In this document: piece by piece, positions 11,463 to 23,878 of the stretch | Numbering within the stretch: position 1 is the stretch's first letter | How the letters are laid out: every line of letters starts with the position of its first letter | DNA from: Luzula sylvatica | Taxonomy: Eukaryota; Streptophyta; Magnoliopsida; Poales; Juncaceae | Reading direction: 5' to 3' | NCBI GenBank assembly: GCA_946800325.1 | Contig: OX326956.1 | Coordinates: 8,535,167 to 8,599,166, forward strand | DNA length: 64,000 bases | Position numbers and translations under genes: made by a program | Notes under the pieces: model-generated | Databases searched by the model: none | What the model saw: only the letters and a program-made list of their open reading frames with translations | What the model was told of the DNA's origin: nothing

Positions 11463-13551
11463 ATTGTGCCGATGAAAGTTGACACGACTTCATCAAGAGT
11501 TGATGAATACGAGTCGAACACACAAAGGAATTTTTCATAGATCGAGTAGGCTATATCATAAGCTGATAAATTTGGATTTATCGTTGCTAATGATGATATA
11601 TCGAAATCATATGATGATTCGATATCCTACAAGGAGGATATGAAAAATGACGATTCCATATGGCAAGATGCCATGAAATCTGAGATTCGATCCGTGTAAA
11701 TTATCAAGTTTAGAACTTGATTTCATTACTTTCATGGTTAGACCCGTGAAATGTCAATGGGTTTTCAAGATAAGAACCGACACGGATAGGAATACGCATA
11801 TATGTAACGCGAGGCTTGTAGCGAAGAGTTTCAAGCAATTCATAGTCGGACTATGAGGACACGTTTTCGCATGTTGCCATGTTTTCACATTCTCGAAATT
11901 CTGCTTGTCATGGTCGCATATTATGACTATGTGATGTGGCAAAATGGATGTCAAAACCGAATTTCTTGACAGAAATTTTATGAAAGGATGTGTACTTGAC
12001 ATAACCTTACGGTTTTGTCGATTCATAAGAATCGGGGATAGGATATGCACGCTTTAACAATCCATATGATGGATTAAAGAAAGCTTCTCGTAATTGGAAT
12101 ATATGTTTTGACGAAGTTATAAACGTTATAACATTGTCTGAACGAATGGAAACTTTGTGTACACATGAAGGTTAGTGGTAACCACGTTATATTTCTTGTA
12201 ACGACAAAAGATTTAGGCGAGACCGCTTATGAATTAAGCGTGAAGATCTATAGGATAGATCTAAGAAGTTCCTCGTTCTATATTATGATACGTATATCGA
12301 CATATTGTTGAAAATGGTTTTCAACATAAAAACTCCTTAGAGGAGTTAAATCGAAATGTCGAATGACAGAAATTTTCTACGGCTCGATGTGGGACATCAA
12401 GTAGGGCGAAAAGTAATAATATGAATCTTTACATTTGATGTGAGGATATATTATATCTGTCATGATATGTATGTGGCTATACGTCGTAAACATAAAGCGT
12501 CTAATTTACCGTCAATAAAATCCAAGGGAATCACACGAGTTTGAATGTAATGCGATTACGTGAGACTAACTCTCGTGAATGTATAATGGTTATATGTTTA
12601 ATATACATAACAGAAAATTGTGAAAAACGCATAGTCCGTTATAACGGACTAGGAGTTCCGTTGTAACGAACCTTGTATAGGATACGAGGATGCGGGGATG
12701 ACTGTGAAAAATGCATAGTCCGTTATAACGGAATGGGAATTCCGTTATGACGGACCTTGTATAGGATACGAGGATGCGGGGATGCCTATGGCTTCTTGAG
12801 GTCCGTTGTAACGGACAGTGACCCATTATAATGGAAATGTCTCTGGATTTTGATCTAGAATTCGCAGTTTAGTCCGTTGTAACGGAACTTTGGTCCGTTA
12901 CAACGGAAGTATCTCTGGATGTATATAAAACACATAGGGATTTGTATTGATAGCGGTGAAGTTTATCCTTGAATACTTTATGAAAGAATTCAGGATTTTA
13001 TTTTATCTATAATGGTGTGGAGGACGTGTTAGTTATAAAGAGTTATAACAACGACAGTTTCCAAATATTAAGCATGTCCAAATATGTAGCACGACTTTCG
13101 ATCACAAAGTGTGTACGTATTTTGCTTAAACGAAAACACGGTCATATGGAAAGGTTCCACACGACTAACAATTTATGATTCTATTTACAGAGGCGAGTAT
13201 ATTGCGGTTATTAATCGCAAAAGGAAGCGGTGTGAATCAATGATACATGACCAAACTCGAGTAGTCACGAGTTATCGGATTTATGGTTGTGTATTGCGTG
13301 ATACGCAATAGTACAAGCCAAAAATGCCGAGGTCACAAACACTTCTAGCCAATACTTAAAAAAATTTATTTGATCCATGAAATTTTGTGAAAAGATGTGA
13401 TCATAGGTATTGGAAATGTTCCAATCATGATGAAGATTAACACTAGCAGCAACGTGCGGACCCGTTTACAAAACCGCTCTCTCTAGTCATGCGTGACTAT
13501 CATGCGATGACTATGGGTATGGAGATACCTAGAGGAGGAAGAAGAGAGTAG
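11463..13551 (+). pseudogene. Decayed RT/RNase H of copia A (right part)
   Basis: Translation in shifting frames gives recognisable copia blocks. DDSIWQDAMKSEI near 11657-11690 is the start of the RT domain. A block near 12950-13020 resembles the KFILEYL/YGG region. VFCLNENTVIWKGS with EYIA near 13111-13205 belongs to RNase H. ADPFTKPLS...RDYHAMTMGMEI near 13460-13530 is the C-terminus, matching the tail of the copia B protein. No open stretch exceeds about 65 codons. The stop corresponding to the B stop is at 13549-13551. A leader-type palindrome array interrupts it at about 12609-12930. Confidence 0.75.
12635..12907. repeat. Palindrome array (TCCGTTRYAACGGA) misplaced inside copia A pol
   Basis: About eight copies of a 14-bp palindrome of the type TCCGTTATAACGGA occur, the first at 12635-12648 and the last at 12894-12907. 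One copy (CCCATTATAATGGA) has changed on both arms and remains a palindrome. The spacer GATACGAGGATGCGGGGATG recurs and matches spacer sequence in the copia B leader. In B such DNA sits between the 5' LTR and gag. Here it lies between an RT remnant (to about 12604) and RNase H remnants (from about 12950), so leader DNA has been moved into pol. Confidence 0.8.
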
Positions 13552-14725
13552 AGTGTAGTTATTTAATACGATAGTTCTCGCAGGTTATGGGTATGGAGAT
13601 ACCCATAGGTAAAAGTTGTATCACTCAAATACTTAATCCATATGAATGCATCCCTTTAAAAATTTTGTTTACTTAAATTAATATGCATTCACCTTATATG
13701 AAAACTGTGTGCGGGTTGTGTAATTTGATTACATGAACCCTGATTTGAACTTGTGTGGACGTCGGCATAATACGTGATTATGTGCAGCGAAACCGTCACA
13801 CTTAAAGTTTCTTTTCTAAACATCCCTAGTCATGATTCAGTTTGCTTAAGAGAGAAGCACATCTATTATCAGATAATAGACTGAACGTGTACACTAGTAC
13901 GTTAGCCGAGGAGATGATTATGTTTTGCTAATCATAGGACAAAGGTGTTTGTCACATCGGGAACGTAGATATATGTTAGGTGACATATATTGGATATGAC
14001 CAAAGCCGCGCGACCATGACATGGTTTAGTCATTATAGATGGACTCGCGACGGGTAAGGTATTAGGTTCTTCATACTTGAGGGGACCATTGATTGCGTTA
14101 CGTGTGTAACAATACTTTGATATGACCTTACGCTCACCGTAACAGGGGGCCAAAACGGACATCATTGGGTATTGTCCGAAACACGGAATTCAATATGAGT
14201 CTCCAAGATAGGAATTGTTTATTCCAAAAGGAAGAGATATCTCTTAGGCCGCTCGATGAATTGATTAACGAAAACTACGGCCATAGTCAATGATATTAAA
14301 GGGTTAATATCGATTGTAATTTGTTAATTCAATTCGGAATCGAGAAATAAGTCTAGTTAATCAAGATATAAGGATGACTACCACCATGCCTTTTGATTAA
14401 CGGATATCGCTAACAAGAGAACTAGTAATCGCTATTCGAGATAGGCACAATGATCACAATCATTTTTCGTTTTAACATGGGTAGCCATGATGGAGTGACT
14501 AGATCCCGCTCATGGGCTTGTAGAGCTTTGGAAACATCGTACTGCCATCTTTAAACGAATCTACACGGTCACACAACGAGTCGTACTAAGTCGGGCTTAA
14601 TTATAAAATTGGCACATAGGATGTGCATGGCTTGGTATTTTGATACGTGAGCTATATTCTCTAAGATCATGCATATTGGATATGAATGAGTACCTTTTAG
14701 TTAGATCTGAAATTGAGTGGGAGAC
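13552..14725 (+). other. 3' untranslated region and polypurine tract of copia A
   Basis: Non-coding DNA lies between the pol stop and the 3' LTR. It aligns in reverse orientation with 48018-49108 of copia B. It ends in the purine-rich GAGTGGGAGAC (14715-14725), the plus-strand primer, directly before the LTR start TGACAAAAAT. Confidence 0.75.
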
Positions 14726-16705
14726 TGACAAAAATATAGTTTCGGATCAACCGTAGAAGTGTACAAAAGGATAAACGAACGTATGCGTTCGTAGGCATAA
14801 GAAACAGTTTTAGTAAAACTGACATAACCTTTCAGTGAGAAACTCCAATTTGAATGGTTCAAATTGGGTTAGATAGATAATGAGATTATCTAGAACTTTC
14901 ATGTACAAATATTTTTCATTGGAACGAAGTATCAGTGTCTTTTGAATGGAATACCGAAAGGGTACGACAGTTTGACATACAGTTAGTAAAACGTCCGTAA
15001 CTTTCGCATCCGAACTCCAATTAGGCCAGGCCAAATTGGGTTGAGTATATAATAAGATTATCTATAATTTTCATGAAGGTTTAAAGTCGGTTGGTGAAGG
15101 AAATACAGTTACAGATCAACTAGTTGAATGTACAAATGAGTGTAGACAAACATACGTGTTCGTCGGAACGATTGGATGCATAATAAGATTATGCAAATCT
15201 GGCAGAAATTACATGGTGCGTCATGACGCACAGTAGAGTAATTCTGAGAAAGCCAATCTGTGAGTATACCATCACGACGAACCAAGTTGTGCGTCATGAC
15301 GGACGTTATCCTGCGTCATGACGGTACACTATATAACGGCTATATCCAAGTAAATGTGACTTGTGCGTCATGACGCACCATATCGTGCGTCATGACGGAC
15401 AGTGATCCGAATTCTGGATTAGCAGTTTTTGATACTCATTAATACTCATTAATTCAGAGATTTAATATATAATCTCTGTAACCTATCTCTCTCTCTTTGC
15501 TGGATCCAGACCTAATTCTTTTGAGAAAGAAGAGGAAAACTTGTTAGACAAGTTGAGAGAATTGAGATTGAATCTTAAGCAAGTTTGTGGTGAATTTTAG
15601 GGGAATTCACCGCAACCGAAAGACGAAAAGCTCGAGGTGGATACGAGTAGAGAGATCTAAGTTAAGATCTTCGACTGTGATCAATCGAGAGCAAGAACGA
15701 GCAAGGTCGGAGACAAATCGGATAAAATCCGGTTGTATACGACAAATCGGAGCTTCGAATTAGGTGTCGAATCGCGCGGGCGTGGGACGTGCGTGTCGCC
15801 GGAATCGAAGCGAGCAGCAGCTAATAGAGTCAACCCGTCTCCGTGATCAATTTCACATGGTATGATTCTCTATGAATTAAGAGTTAATTTCATAGGTTAG
15901 ATGCATTTCATGATTCGTACGGTCGAGTCGGTTGACGTGGTCCTCGGGATCGGGTCGGACCGGGCCTCTCAATCTGCTGCGCGGGGCTCGGTAGTGACGC
16001 CGATACCCAACAGTTGGAACGATTTAATATTTTCGTTTCAACAGAATACTGAAAGGGTGTCTGCAATTTTCTGTTTGAAAAGGTGTATATTACATATACA
16101 TACATTTTGGCTCATCCTTATCCTATGTGATATAAATAGGATATTTCTCTCTCCTCTATCAGAGTTAAACCTGTTGAATTAATAAGATTAATCCAGAATA
16201 TAGAGAGTCATCTTTCAGATAGTGAAAGGGTGCAAAAAGAGAGAAACGAGAAAAACAGTTTTTCTTGGTATAGAAAATCAATTCAATCGAGCAAGTTCGC
16301 CGGTGCTTCGTCTAGGCAGTTGCACCCGCGACCGAAGTCTTACGACTCAAGGTGGATACGAGTAGAGAAGCGACACTTGTGGCTCTTCGTTGTGATCAAA
16401 CCGAAGAAGTAAACGAGTAATGGGTTGTGGAAGCGTGTGGACATGGGACGCACGAAGACAACCGAAAATGTGTCAAGACGGTGGGAGACGTGTGGTATGG
16501 GACGCACGGGCTAGTCACCAACGTGACACCAGAGAAGAAAATGATGCGAGCGATCAACCCGTCGTGCATGATCAATTTCACGCTGGTAATCGTCTATCCT
16601 ACTTTGCATCGTACCCTCGAAGTCGAGCCGTGATCTCGGGATTTGGGAACCGGACCGGGCCTTCATATCCGCTACGCGGGCCCGGAGACGGAATATTTCC
16701 TTACA
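14726..16705 (+). repeat. 3' LTR of copia A, split by a solo LTR
   Basis: It aligns with 419-1310 in two pieces (14726-15094 and 16018-16705). It is complete at the 3' end (...CCTTACA), followed by AGTAA. Without the insertion it is about 1057 bp. A TATA box TATAAATAGG is at 16131-16140. An antisense open frame at 14810-15034 corresponds to one at 503-727 of the 5' LTR. Confidence 0.9.
15095..16012 (+). repeat. Solo LTR (918 bp) of a related copia family inside the 3' LTR of A
   Basis: The termini are TGAAGGAAATACAG...CCCAACA, flanked by GTTGG at 15090-15094 and 16013-16017. The start resembles the LTR start of copia B, so orientation is plus. Five copies of a CGTCATGACG-centred palindrome lie between 15216 and 15400: GTGCGTCATGACGCAC at 15216-15231 and 15363-15378, and GTGCGTCATGACGGAC at 15289-15304 and 15385-15400, with a shorter one near 15311. 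CTCTCTCT follows near 15490. No internal region remains. Confidence 0.9.
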
Positions 16706-16710
16706 AGTAA

Positions 16711-16871
16711 GAGGATCATATGTGGTTTCTCATGCTCTTTCATCAGGTGTTGGTACCTCTCTCGCGCAATCCGGCGTTTGTTCACATGTAGGGTTTAGAG
16801 ATGATTTCCCTGAAATACATCTTCGTCTTTCTCTCTCCGCGCCATTCTCTCGACGCCTTGACTCGATCAGT

Positions 16872-16903
<32 letters not shown>

Positions 16904-18156
16904 TTTAGCTTGTTTGTTCACATGTAGGGTAAAGGTAAAGAGATGATTTCCCTACAGTAAACAGTAAGGAGGAGGTGTGGGGAGCATGTGTTTTGGTCTC
17001 TCTCCAGTCATAGTAAGGTCAGGTACAGTAAACAAACACGTGGCTCGCTGTGAAAGCTCTGTTTGAACAATTAATGGGAGGAGATTATGTTTTTAGAAAG
17101 ATATAATGATATTATATTATATCATAATTCTTAAAATAACACATACTATGCTTTTCTGCATTTTTATCAATACAAACAATTTAATTTATGTTGTAGATAT
17201 TGATTTTTTGTATTTCTTAAATTTATATAATTGTGGGTTTATCTATGTTTTATATTCAATTGCTTTATATATATTCCAAATTATTTGCAAATTCGTATGT
17301 ATAATTATTTTTTATACATTAAGAATTTATTGGATGAAATGTATTTTTACCAAAGGATTCCATGGTATACAGATGCCATCAAGTATCATGCTATGCACAA
17401 ACAATTAAGTAAAGTCATGCTATATAGTATATACACAGCAAATTGAAAATTAATTATATATGTTCTTTGTAAATTAATATGGTAATTTCCAAAGGTTGCC
17501 TAATTACCTTACATGTACGGGTATAGTTAATTATATATTTTTTTGTAAATTAAACCGTGTAAATTAAGTATTTTAATTCTAATTTTGATATAGAAGATGT
17601 GTGTTCAAATTTGAGTTGAGAGTATAATTACAAGCCAGGTCCTTATTTTTGTTTCTATTCAGATTTAACATATTAATAAATTTGTATTTTTTTTATTGAC
17701 ATTTAACATATTAATAAAAAAATAAAATAGGTCCTGTTTCTTTTGCAAATGACTAATGTGGAGAAAGATAACAAACAAAATATGTGGAAACTAAAAAAAA
17801 GAAGAGTTATTTGCAATTAATTATATACAAACCTAATAACGTTTAGATAGTTTATGTGATCATCAGCCAATTACTCTTGATTTATTTATTTTTATTTATG
17901 AATGCATTGAGCGAGAAATGAGGGCAGTTCACACATTTTTATACAAAAACATAGGAAAAGAAAATATTGATGATATAATCATATTTTATTCATAAATAAA
18001 ATAAAATAAATAATTATACTATTAACTTTATGTTATTATTTTGAGGGCATATACTGTACCCTCAATCCCCCCCCCCCCCCCCCCCCCCTTCTCTCCCTAA
18101 CTCTCTATATACTAATTAACCATTAATTAATGGATTGATTAACCGAATTAATGATT
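16711..18156. other. Non-coding DNA with CT repeat and AT-rich stretch
   Basis: At 16779-16812 and 16911-16957 a segment GTTTGTTCACATGTAGGG... ending in GATGATTTCCCT occurs twice, either side of a CT-rich microsatellite (16871-16906). From 17100 the sequence is very AT-rich with no domain-bearing frame. 17371-17417 resembles 55030-55075. A run of 22 C is at 18067-18088. No gene is supported. Confidence 0.5.
18067..18088. repeat. Poly-C tract (22 C)
   Basis: An uninterrupted C run. Such tracts can form i-motif/G-quadruplex structures and are prone to length change and sequencing error. Confidence 0.95.
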
Positions 18157-18161
18157 AATCG

Positions 18162-20471
18162 TGTAATAAATATTAAAAATATGGTTTTAATATTTGTTTT
18201 TATTCTTTGTAAAATATTTCGAGACAAAATATCAAGTTAGATATTTTAATTCTTTCGAAGTTCAAAAAATTTGGAATTTAATATTTCAGAATTTTCGCAA
18301 GGGTATTATGGTAATATAATTTTTGGTATCATTGAAATACATATTTTATTGGGGCTCTTTGAACAAATTATGGAGAGATTATTTTGTAATATAAAATAAA
18401 TATGGTTTTGATTGTAATTTTAATTTGAGAATAATTTTGAAAATAAAACTTACAAGGACTTATTTGTAAGGGTTATATTGAAATAAATAAAATATGTAAA
18501 GATTGGGGCTATATATGTAAAATACAAAAATTTGAGGATGAAATGTTTCATTCTTTCCAATTGGGCCAAGTACCCCTTCTTAGGCGGTTAGGTATTGAGG
18601 ATATAAATTAATTGCTTCCTTGTCTCTCCAGAATGTGATTCGACTCAAAACACACATAACCAATTTAGTTCCCCTTTTCACAGACCTAAAAATCGCCAAA
18701 GAAATAAAGTGAGATATGAGAGGAAATTTTATATACTAAGGTTATGGGATGAATTTGAAAGAGTAGGAAGTGAGTTTCCGAGATTTCATTCGAGTTTCCG
18801 TTCTTTTATCGGTCGAGATATGTTTTCGATTTCGAAGCTAGGTTTTCGATTTCGTCTTGGCGTCGATTGAGTTCGATCAATCTGTGAGTGTTATTCTCCC
18901 TTTTTATCATTATTTATAGCTATTTTGATTAAAACGGATTTTGTTCCAAAAAGCGTGTTGAATTACGAAAACGTATATTATTTCGTTTATGATATAGTGA
19001 TATTTTGAGAAACTGATTTTGAATATAATTATGATAATTTATGATATTAATGATATATATAAAATTATGATTTCGAATTAGAGGATTTGATAAATAAAAT
19101 GAATTTGGATAATGATTTTGAATTATGATTCGAATTTGATATTAGTGATATATTTGGAAATGATTTTGGATAACAGGTAGGACGATTTATGATTTTAAAT
19201 GATTTGTGAAATTATGATTTTGAATTTGGATATTCATTCCAATATAGAAGGTATATTTCGAATTTGTTTTCAGAAATGATTTGCGCTAAAAAGCGTGTTT
19301 CATTTTATGAAAGTTATTTAGTAAATTATATGGTTATAATATTTTATTATTAGAAATATTTTATTTGGATAAAGCGTAAACAAGATTTACGATTTTTAAA
19401 GAGGGTCTCCGAGAGACTCTGTATATATGTAGAATTTTATTTGGATAAAACGTAAACCGGGCTTACGGTTTTGAAAGAGGGTCCTATGTGTACATACGCG
19501 GCTCCTCCGGTATGTTTTAGTTTGATAGGTATAGTGTCGCGTGACCCCGTGGCGCTCTATGGAGGGAATTGCGTAGCAAACTTGATGTAGTGCAAAGTCC
19601 CGACCCCGTGGCGCCTTTGTTTTGGTGGGGTCTGGCTGTGGCGCATGGATATCCGTCGTCAGCTCATTTTTTTAGGGAATTCGCGCTTCCCGAGCTTTAT
19701 GTTATGTTCCAGCCCGTTTGTGACTTGCTATCCACTTGGGGTTGGCACTTCAGTCGAGTGTTATTTGCTCCCTCACCCCGGTAAAAATATTAGTATGATT
19801 ATGATTATGATTAAATATGAAGGTAATCGATTTGATTTCGATTTCGATTTTGAGTTTGAAACCGGGGCAAGTATTTTGAGATATATTTCGAAAAACTTAT
19901 GATTTGAAGATAAACGATATTATCTTATGATTTTGAGATATTTTTAGAAACTTATGATTTGAAGATAAACGATATTATCTTATGATTTGAGATATTTTTA
20001 GAAACTTATGATTTGAAGATAAATGATATTATCTTATGATTTTGAGATATATTTAGAAACTTATTATTTGAAGATAAACGAGATTATTTTATGAACTTAT
20101 TTGAAAAGTACTTATTTTAGTTACGACTATTTTTAACGAGGTTTCACTCACTTAGTCACTTCCGTGACTAATCCTTTTCGATTTACATATTTTTAGTTTA
20201 GGTATCGAAGGTCTAATATCGGGAGTTGCGGGTACTTCGAGAGTGAGAACGTGTACGATATTGAGTTTCGTATTAATATATTTTATGCCTCCGCAATAGT
20301 TTTGTATTATTATTTTAATTCATTAATGTATGTATATGTATGTGTTGTTGTTGTTTTCAAATCAGTTTAGTATTTTGTTTTGTGATGTTTTCATATGAGA
20401 GCCTGTGGTATACGAGTTGTATACTGGCGGGTTGCCGCACCCTTTTCCATTTTTATTTTTGGGGTGTGACA
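18162..20471 (+). repeat. Solo LTR (2310 bp), gypsy-like
   Basis: The termini are TGTAATAAAT...GGGGTGTGACA, flanked by AATCG at 18157-18161 and 20472-20476. The GTGTGACA end and the GC-rich GTGGCGC blocks near 19545-19640 are like LTRs of plant chromovirus (Tekay/Del-type) gypsy elements; that assignment is by resemblance only. About four tandem copies of a 55-bp AT-rich unit (core TTATGATTTGAAGATAAACG) lie at about 19870-20095. No internal domains are present. Confidence 0.85.
19870..20095. repeat. 55-bp tandem repeat, about four copies, inside the gypsy-like solo LTR
   Basis: The core TTATGATTTGAAG starts at 19897, 19952 and 20006, and a variant at 20061, giving a period of 54-55 bp. Copies are nearly identical except for scattered changes. 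Confidence 0.85.
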
Positions 20472-20476
20472 AATCG

Positions 20477-20620
20477 GATGTACTTTCAATATTATATAAT
20501 GTGTAACATTAATTAATGATCAATCCGGAATAATGAACTGTTAATAGGATGTACATTTGTTAATAATAATATTAATTAATCATCTATTAATCATTAATTA
20601 ATGATATCAACGCGGGGTGT

Positions 20621-20651
<31 letters not shown>

Positions 20652-21265
20652 GGTGTGTGTGTGTGTGTGTTACGGTATTAATTACTATTATTTTCGTCGT
20701 CATGATTACACCCATAAAGTTAAAAAAATTACGCCATTAAATAGTTGTCCATTTAAATTTATAAATATCATTTTTATCCCCCAATGTTTGATTATATCCA
20801 AGTTATCTATTTTAAACCTGTAAAATATCAAATTAAACCTAACCGTTAATTTTCCTTCAACTTAATCATACTAATCATAATTTGATCTCCTAAATTCAAC
20901 TTGAATCAATTAGTGTAAATATAATGTGATTAACCAAAATGTTACTTTCTTCTAGTTTTTCCCATTAACATAGTTACATAATGTGATTAATAACTTACAA
21001 TTTAATACCCAATACATCTCCTTTTATTATCATGCAATGTTCGTATCCTTTTGTTTACCTCTGTTAGTAGTGTAAATATAATTTTCTCTCTTTTTATTAT
21101 TAGACCCTTTGTTTCTATGTTTCAATTTTCTTCGACTGTTATGGACCCTTTTTTTTTTTTTTTTTTAACTAATGACAATAGCTCAAAGTCTCCATTCATT
21201 GTAATCATATTAATATGAAAACAGTTACAATTCTATCAAGCAAAATTTTGTTTATAGACAACTAG
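20477..21265. other. AT-rich non-coding DNA with compound GT/G microsatellite
   Basis: At 20615-20671 lies (GT)n, then 19 consecutive G (20635-20653), then (GT)n. The rest is AT-rich with a T run near 21150-21167. No gene is visible. Confidence 0.6.
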
Positions 21266-21281
21266 CACTACAACAATACTG

Positions 21282-21760
21282 GGATTTCGAAGCATTCGCA
21301 TATGCTGTTGAATGCATGTATTAATGCTGCCATTTACATTTGACAGCATAAGGTGAAAATGCAGTCCGGGCTGGTGCCCTCTATTCTTACGGAAGCATTT
21401 CCCGTAATGCTTTGTAATTGTGAAATCAACAGCATATATTTGTGTCACCAATTATAACAAAAATCGAGAGCATTTATTAATGTCGTCAATGCGGTAAAAA
21501 TAATGCATTTACAAATGCTGTCATATGCTCAAATGCATTGAATTCTGAGAAATAAAAGCATTAACAAATATCTAATAACAGCATTAATAAATGCATCTGA
21601 TTGTGACAATAAAAGCATTTACAAATGCATGGGCATGGACATGGACATGGACAAATTGGTAGCATTTAAAAAATGCAATGTATTGTATGAATAGGCGACA
21701 ATTCAAAATGCTTGCAATGTAAAATCAAAATTTAAAAGTGCATCCAATAGTCATTTGCCG
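21282..21760. repeat. Left subterminal repeat array of CACTA-1
   Basis: Many short motifs of the form GCATTT-ACAAATGC / AATGCTGTC occur in both orientations (for example near 21510, 21600, 21625). In CACTA elements such arrays bind the TNPA-like protein; here that role is inferred. Confidence 0.75.
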
Positions 21761-23878
21761 ACATTTATACAAATCATACATATTTATAATTCGATAATTT
21801 TTCGAAAATAAAAATTTTATATTGAAATATATAATTTCATTTCATTTTAATACTAATTTCAATAATTATTATTCAAAATATACATTAACAATTACAAAAA
21901 TAAATATAAAAGAATGATTTAACATCTAATTAGCCTATAAATATATACTACATCCATACGAATATAATTACATATATAATTTTCTTGCGAAACAAATATG
22001 CAAAATAACCCTTCCCATAACTTCAACACCTTGCGCCATGAGTTTCATCGCACCATGTCAAATGTACCTTCTCATAACAACCAACTATTCCAGCTTACAC
22101 CTTTTTCAAAAAAAGCATCTAATTGTGAGAATATGTACAACTAATTTTGAATTGTATGTATTGAAATTAAAATGTATGAAAGAGTGGCAAAAATATTATT
22201 TATAACCTATTTTTGTGTCCTAATAAAACCTCGATCTGCAAATTAAGTTCTCACAAACCTACCTTTTTGCATTCATTCCCCTAAAAACCTAAAAAATAAT
22301 ATTTTATTTAGTTAGCCACATAAACATGTTTTTATCAACTAAACCGGTAACAATGAGACCAAATTTAAGTTAAACAAAGGACATACGAGTATTAAGCTCT
22401 TATCATTGGCTTAATCGCTCAAAATCTGAGAATTCGCCTTTTTCATTTCTTCATTTTGCGAGGTGTCTTCACAATGCAGGGGCATACTACACTGTACACA
22501 ATAAAGTGAAATATTAATTTGGCCAAATGCAGGGCTATATTTGCAAATTATACAATTTGTGATACCTCTATGTCATCTTAGCAGCGAAGGGTCAATCTTT
22601 GATCGAGTGCAAAAAATCTTTCGAGCATACGTCCTTTTTCATATTTCTCGAGACATGCAAATTGCTTCTGAAATCTTTCAAGTCCTATGCAACAAAAAAA
22701 AAACATAAATAACTCTTTTTTTATTATTGTAAACACTGAACAAATAAAAATGAAAGTTATTATTGCCATGATCTCAAACGTACCGGTCAAGTGTAGGCAC
22801 GACCATTAAAGTATCGGCACGTACCAGTGGAGTATCGGCACTTCAAAAAAAAAATTCATTCATTTTAAGTTATCATTTTTTAATTTGTAAGTATTAAAAT
22901 TAAGAGAAATTAGTTGGTGACGGCAATACCCTTGATGTAGATTGCTCCAGTCATTCCTAAAAAAAGAATTAGGTATTATGGAGATGTGGGAAATTCATCG
23001 CAATCATAATGCTGAGGCCTAATTGCAAAATTAACCTTCTAATTAACCAAACTGAAAGGAAAGGGAGGGGATTCGAGATATAACCATAGATTCTTTCTCT
23101 TTTGCCTGGCTGCTAAAATAAAATTCCCCGCTAAAGACTAGAGCTGCAAGGGGTGAGACCCCAGTGATGACCTTAGAATCGGGTGCAACAGTGCACCTAG
23201 AGATCCGACGACCCATGCAGATTGCCTAGAGTGCTCGCCACACAACTTCCACTTCCAGCAGCTCAAGCATGGTTGATGGTTCCTGTCAAGCTCAGCCGTA
23301 AGGAGTTGAGGCGGTTCGTTTGGCATGCCCTTCTCTGTACATGCTCTGTACAGCCTCGTTCCTTTACTGAAATGAAGAGAAAGAACCAAAGGGTATCCAT
23401 GTATAGGGTCCAGGCTTGGACTGCCTCACGCTTGTACAGCCTCGTGCCACTATCGACGACGCGTCCCTCGAAGCACTTCAATTTTGAACTGAAATCCCCA
23501 ATATTGACTTCATCCTTGCTTTCGCTGGCTACCAAAACCCTAACCCTACAAATGCAAATAGAATTAGCAAAATTAGCATAATATCAAAACTGAAAAAGAA
23601 TTGACCGAAATCAAAGCAAAATTTGCAGCAAAAAATATGCCTAAACCCATTCGAGTCCCATTCAAAACAAAAGACAATGCGAAATTTCGCTGGCCAAGGG
23701 ATTTTATCTTTGTCGTGCAGATTTTGCAAATAAGAAGGCATGTGCTGTGTACATGTAAAACCAAAATTGAAACAGAATAACCAACTAACCAGTTTCATGA
23801 ATGTGTACAGATGAACCCTAAGTAAAACAAAACCAAAACGAGTAAAACAAATTAACTTTAATAAAGATAAAAGCATAC

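Larger units (their letters stand above)
419..16705 (+). mobile_element. Copia element A (old, defective Ty1/copia LTR retrotransposon, with nested insertions)
   Basis: Both ends are fixed by AGTAA duplications (414-418 and 16706-16710) and by TG...CA termini. Order: 5' LTR, leader with three hairpins, decayed gag, gag-pre-integrase/integrase remnant, RT/RNase H remnant, polypurine tract (GAGTGGGAGAC, 14715-14725), 3' LTR. Gene order (integrase before RT) and similarity to copia B identify the superfamily. Removing LINE-1 (3576-11462) and the solo LTR (15095-16012) with one duplication each leaves about 7.46 kb, close to the 7.0 kb of B. Every coding block is broken by stops and frameshifts. 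The primer site is missing. The two LTRs differ at roughly 40 of about 890 aligned positions counted by eye. Confidence 0.93.
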
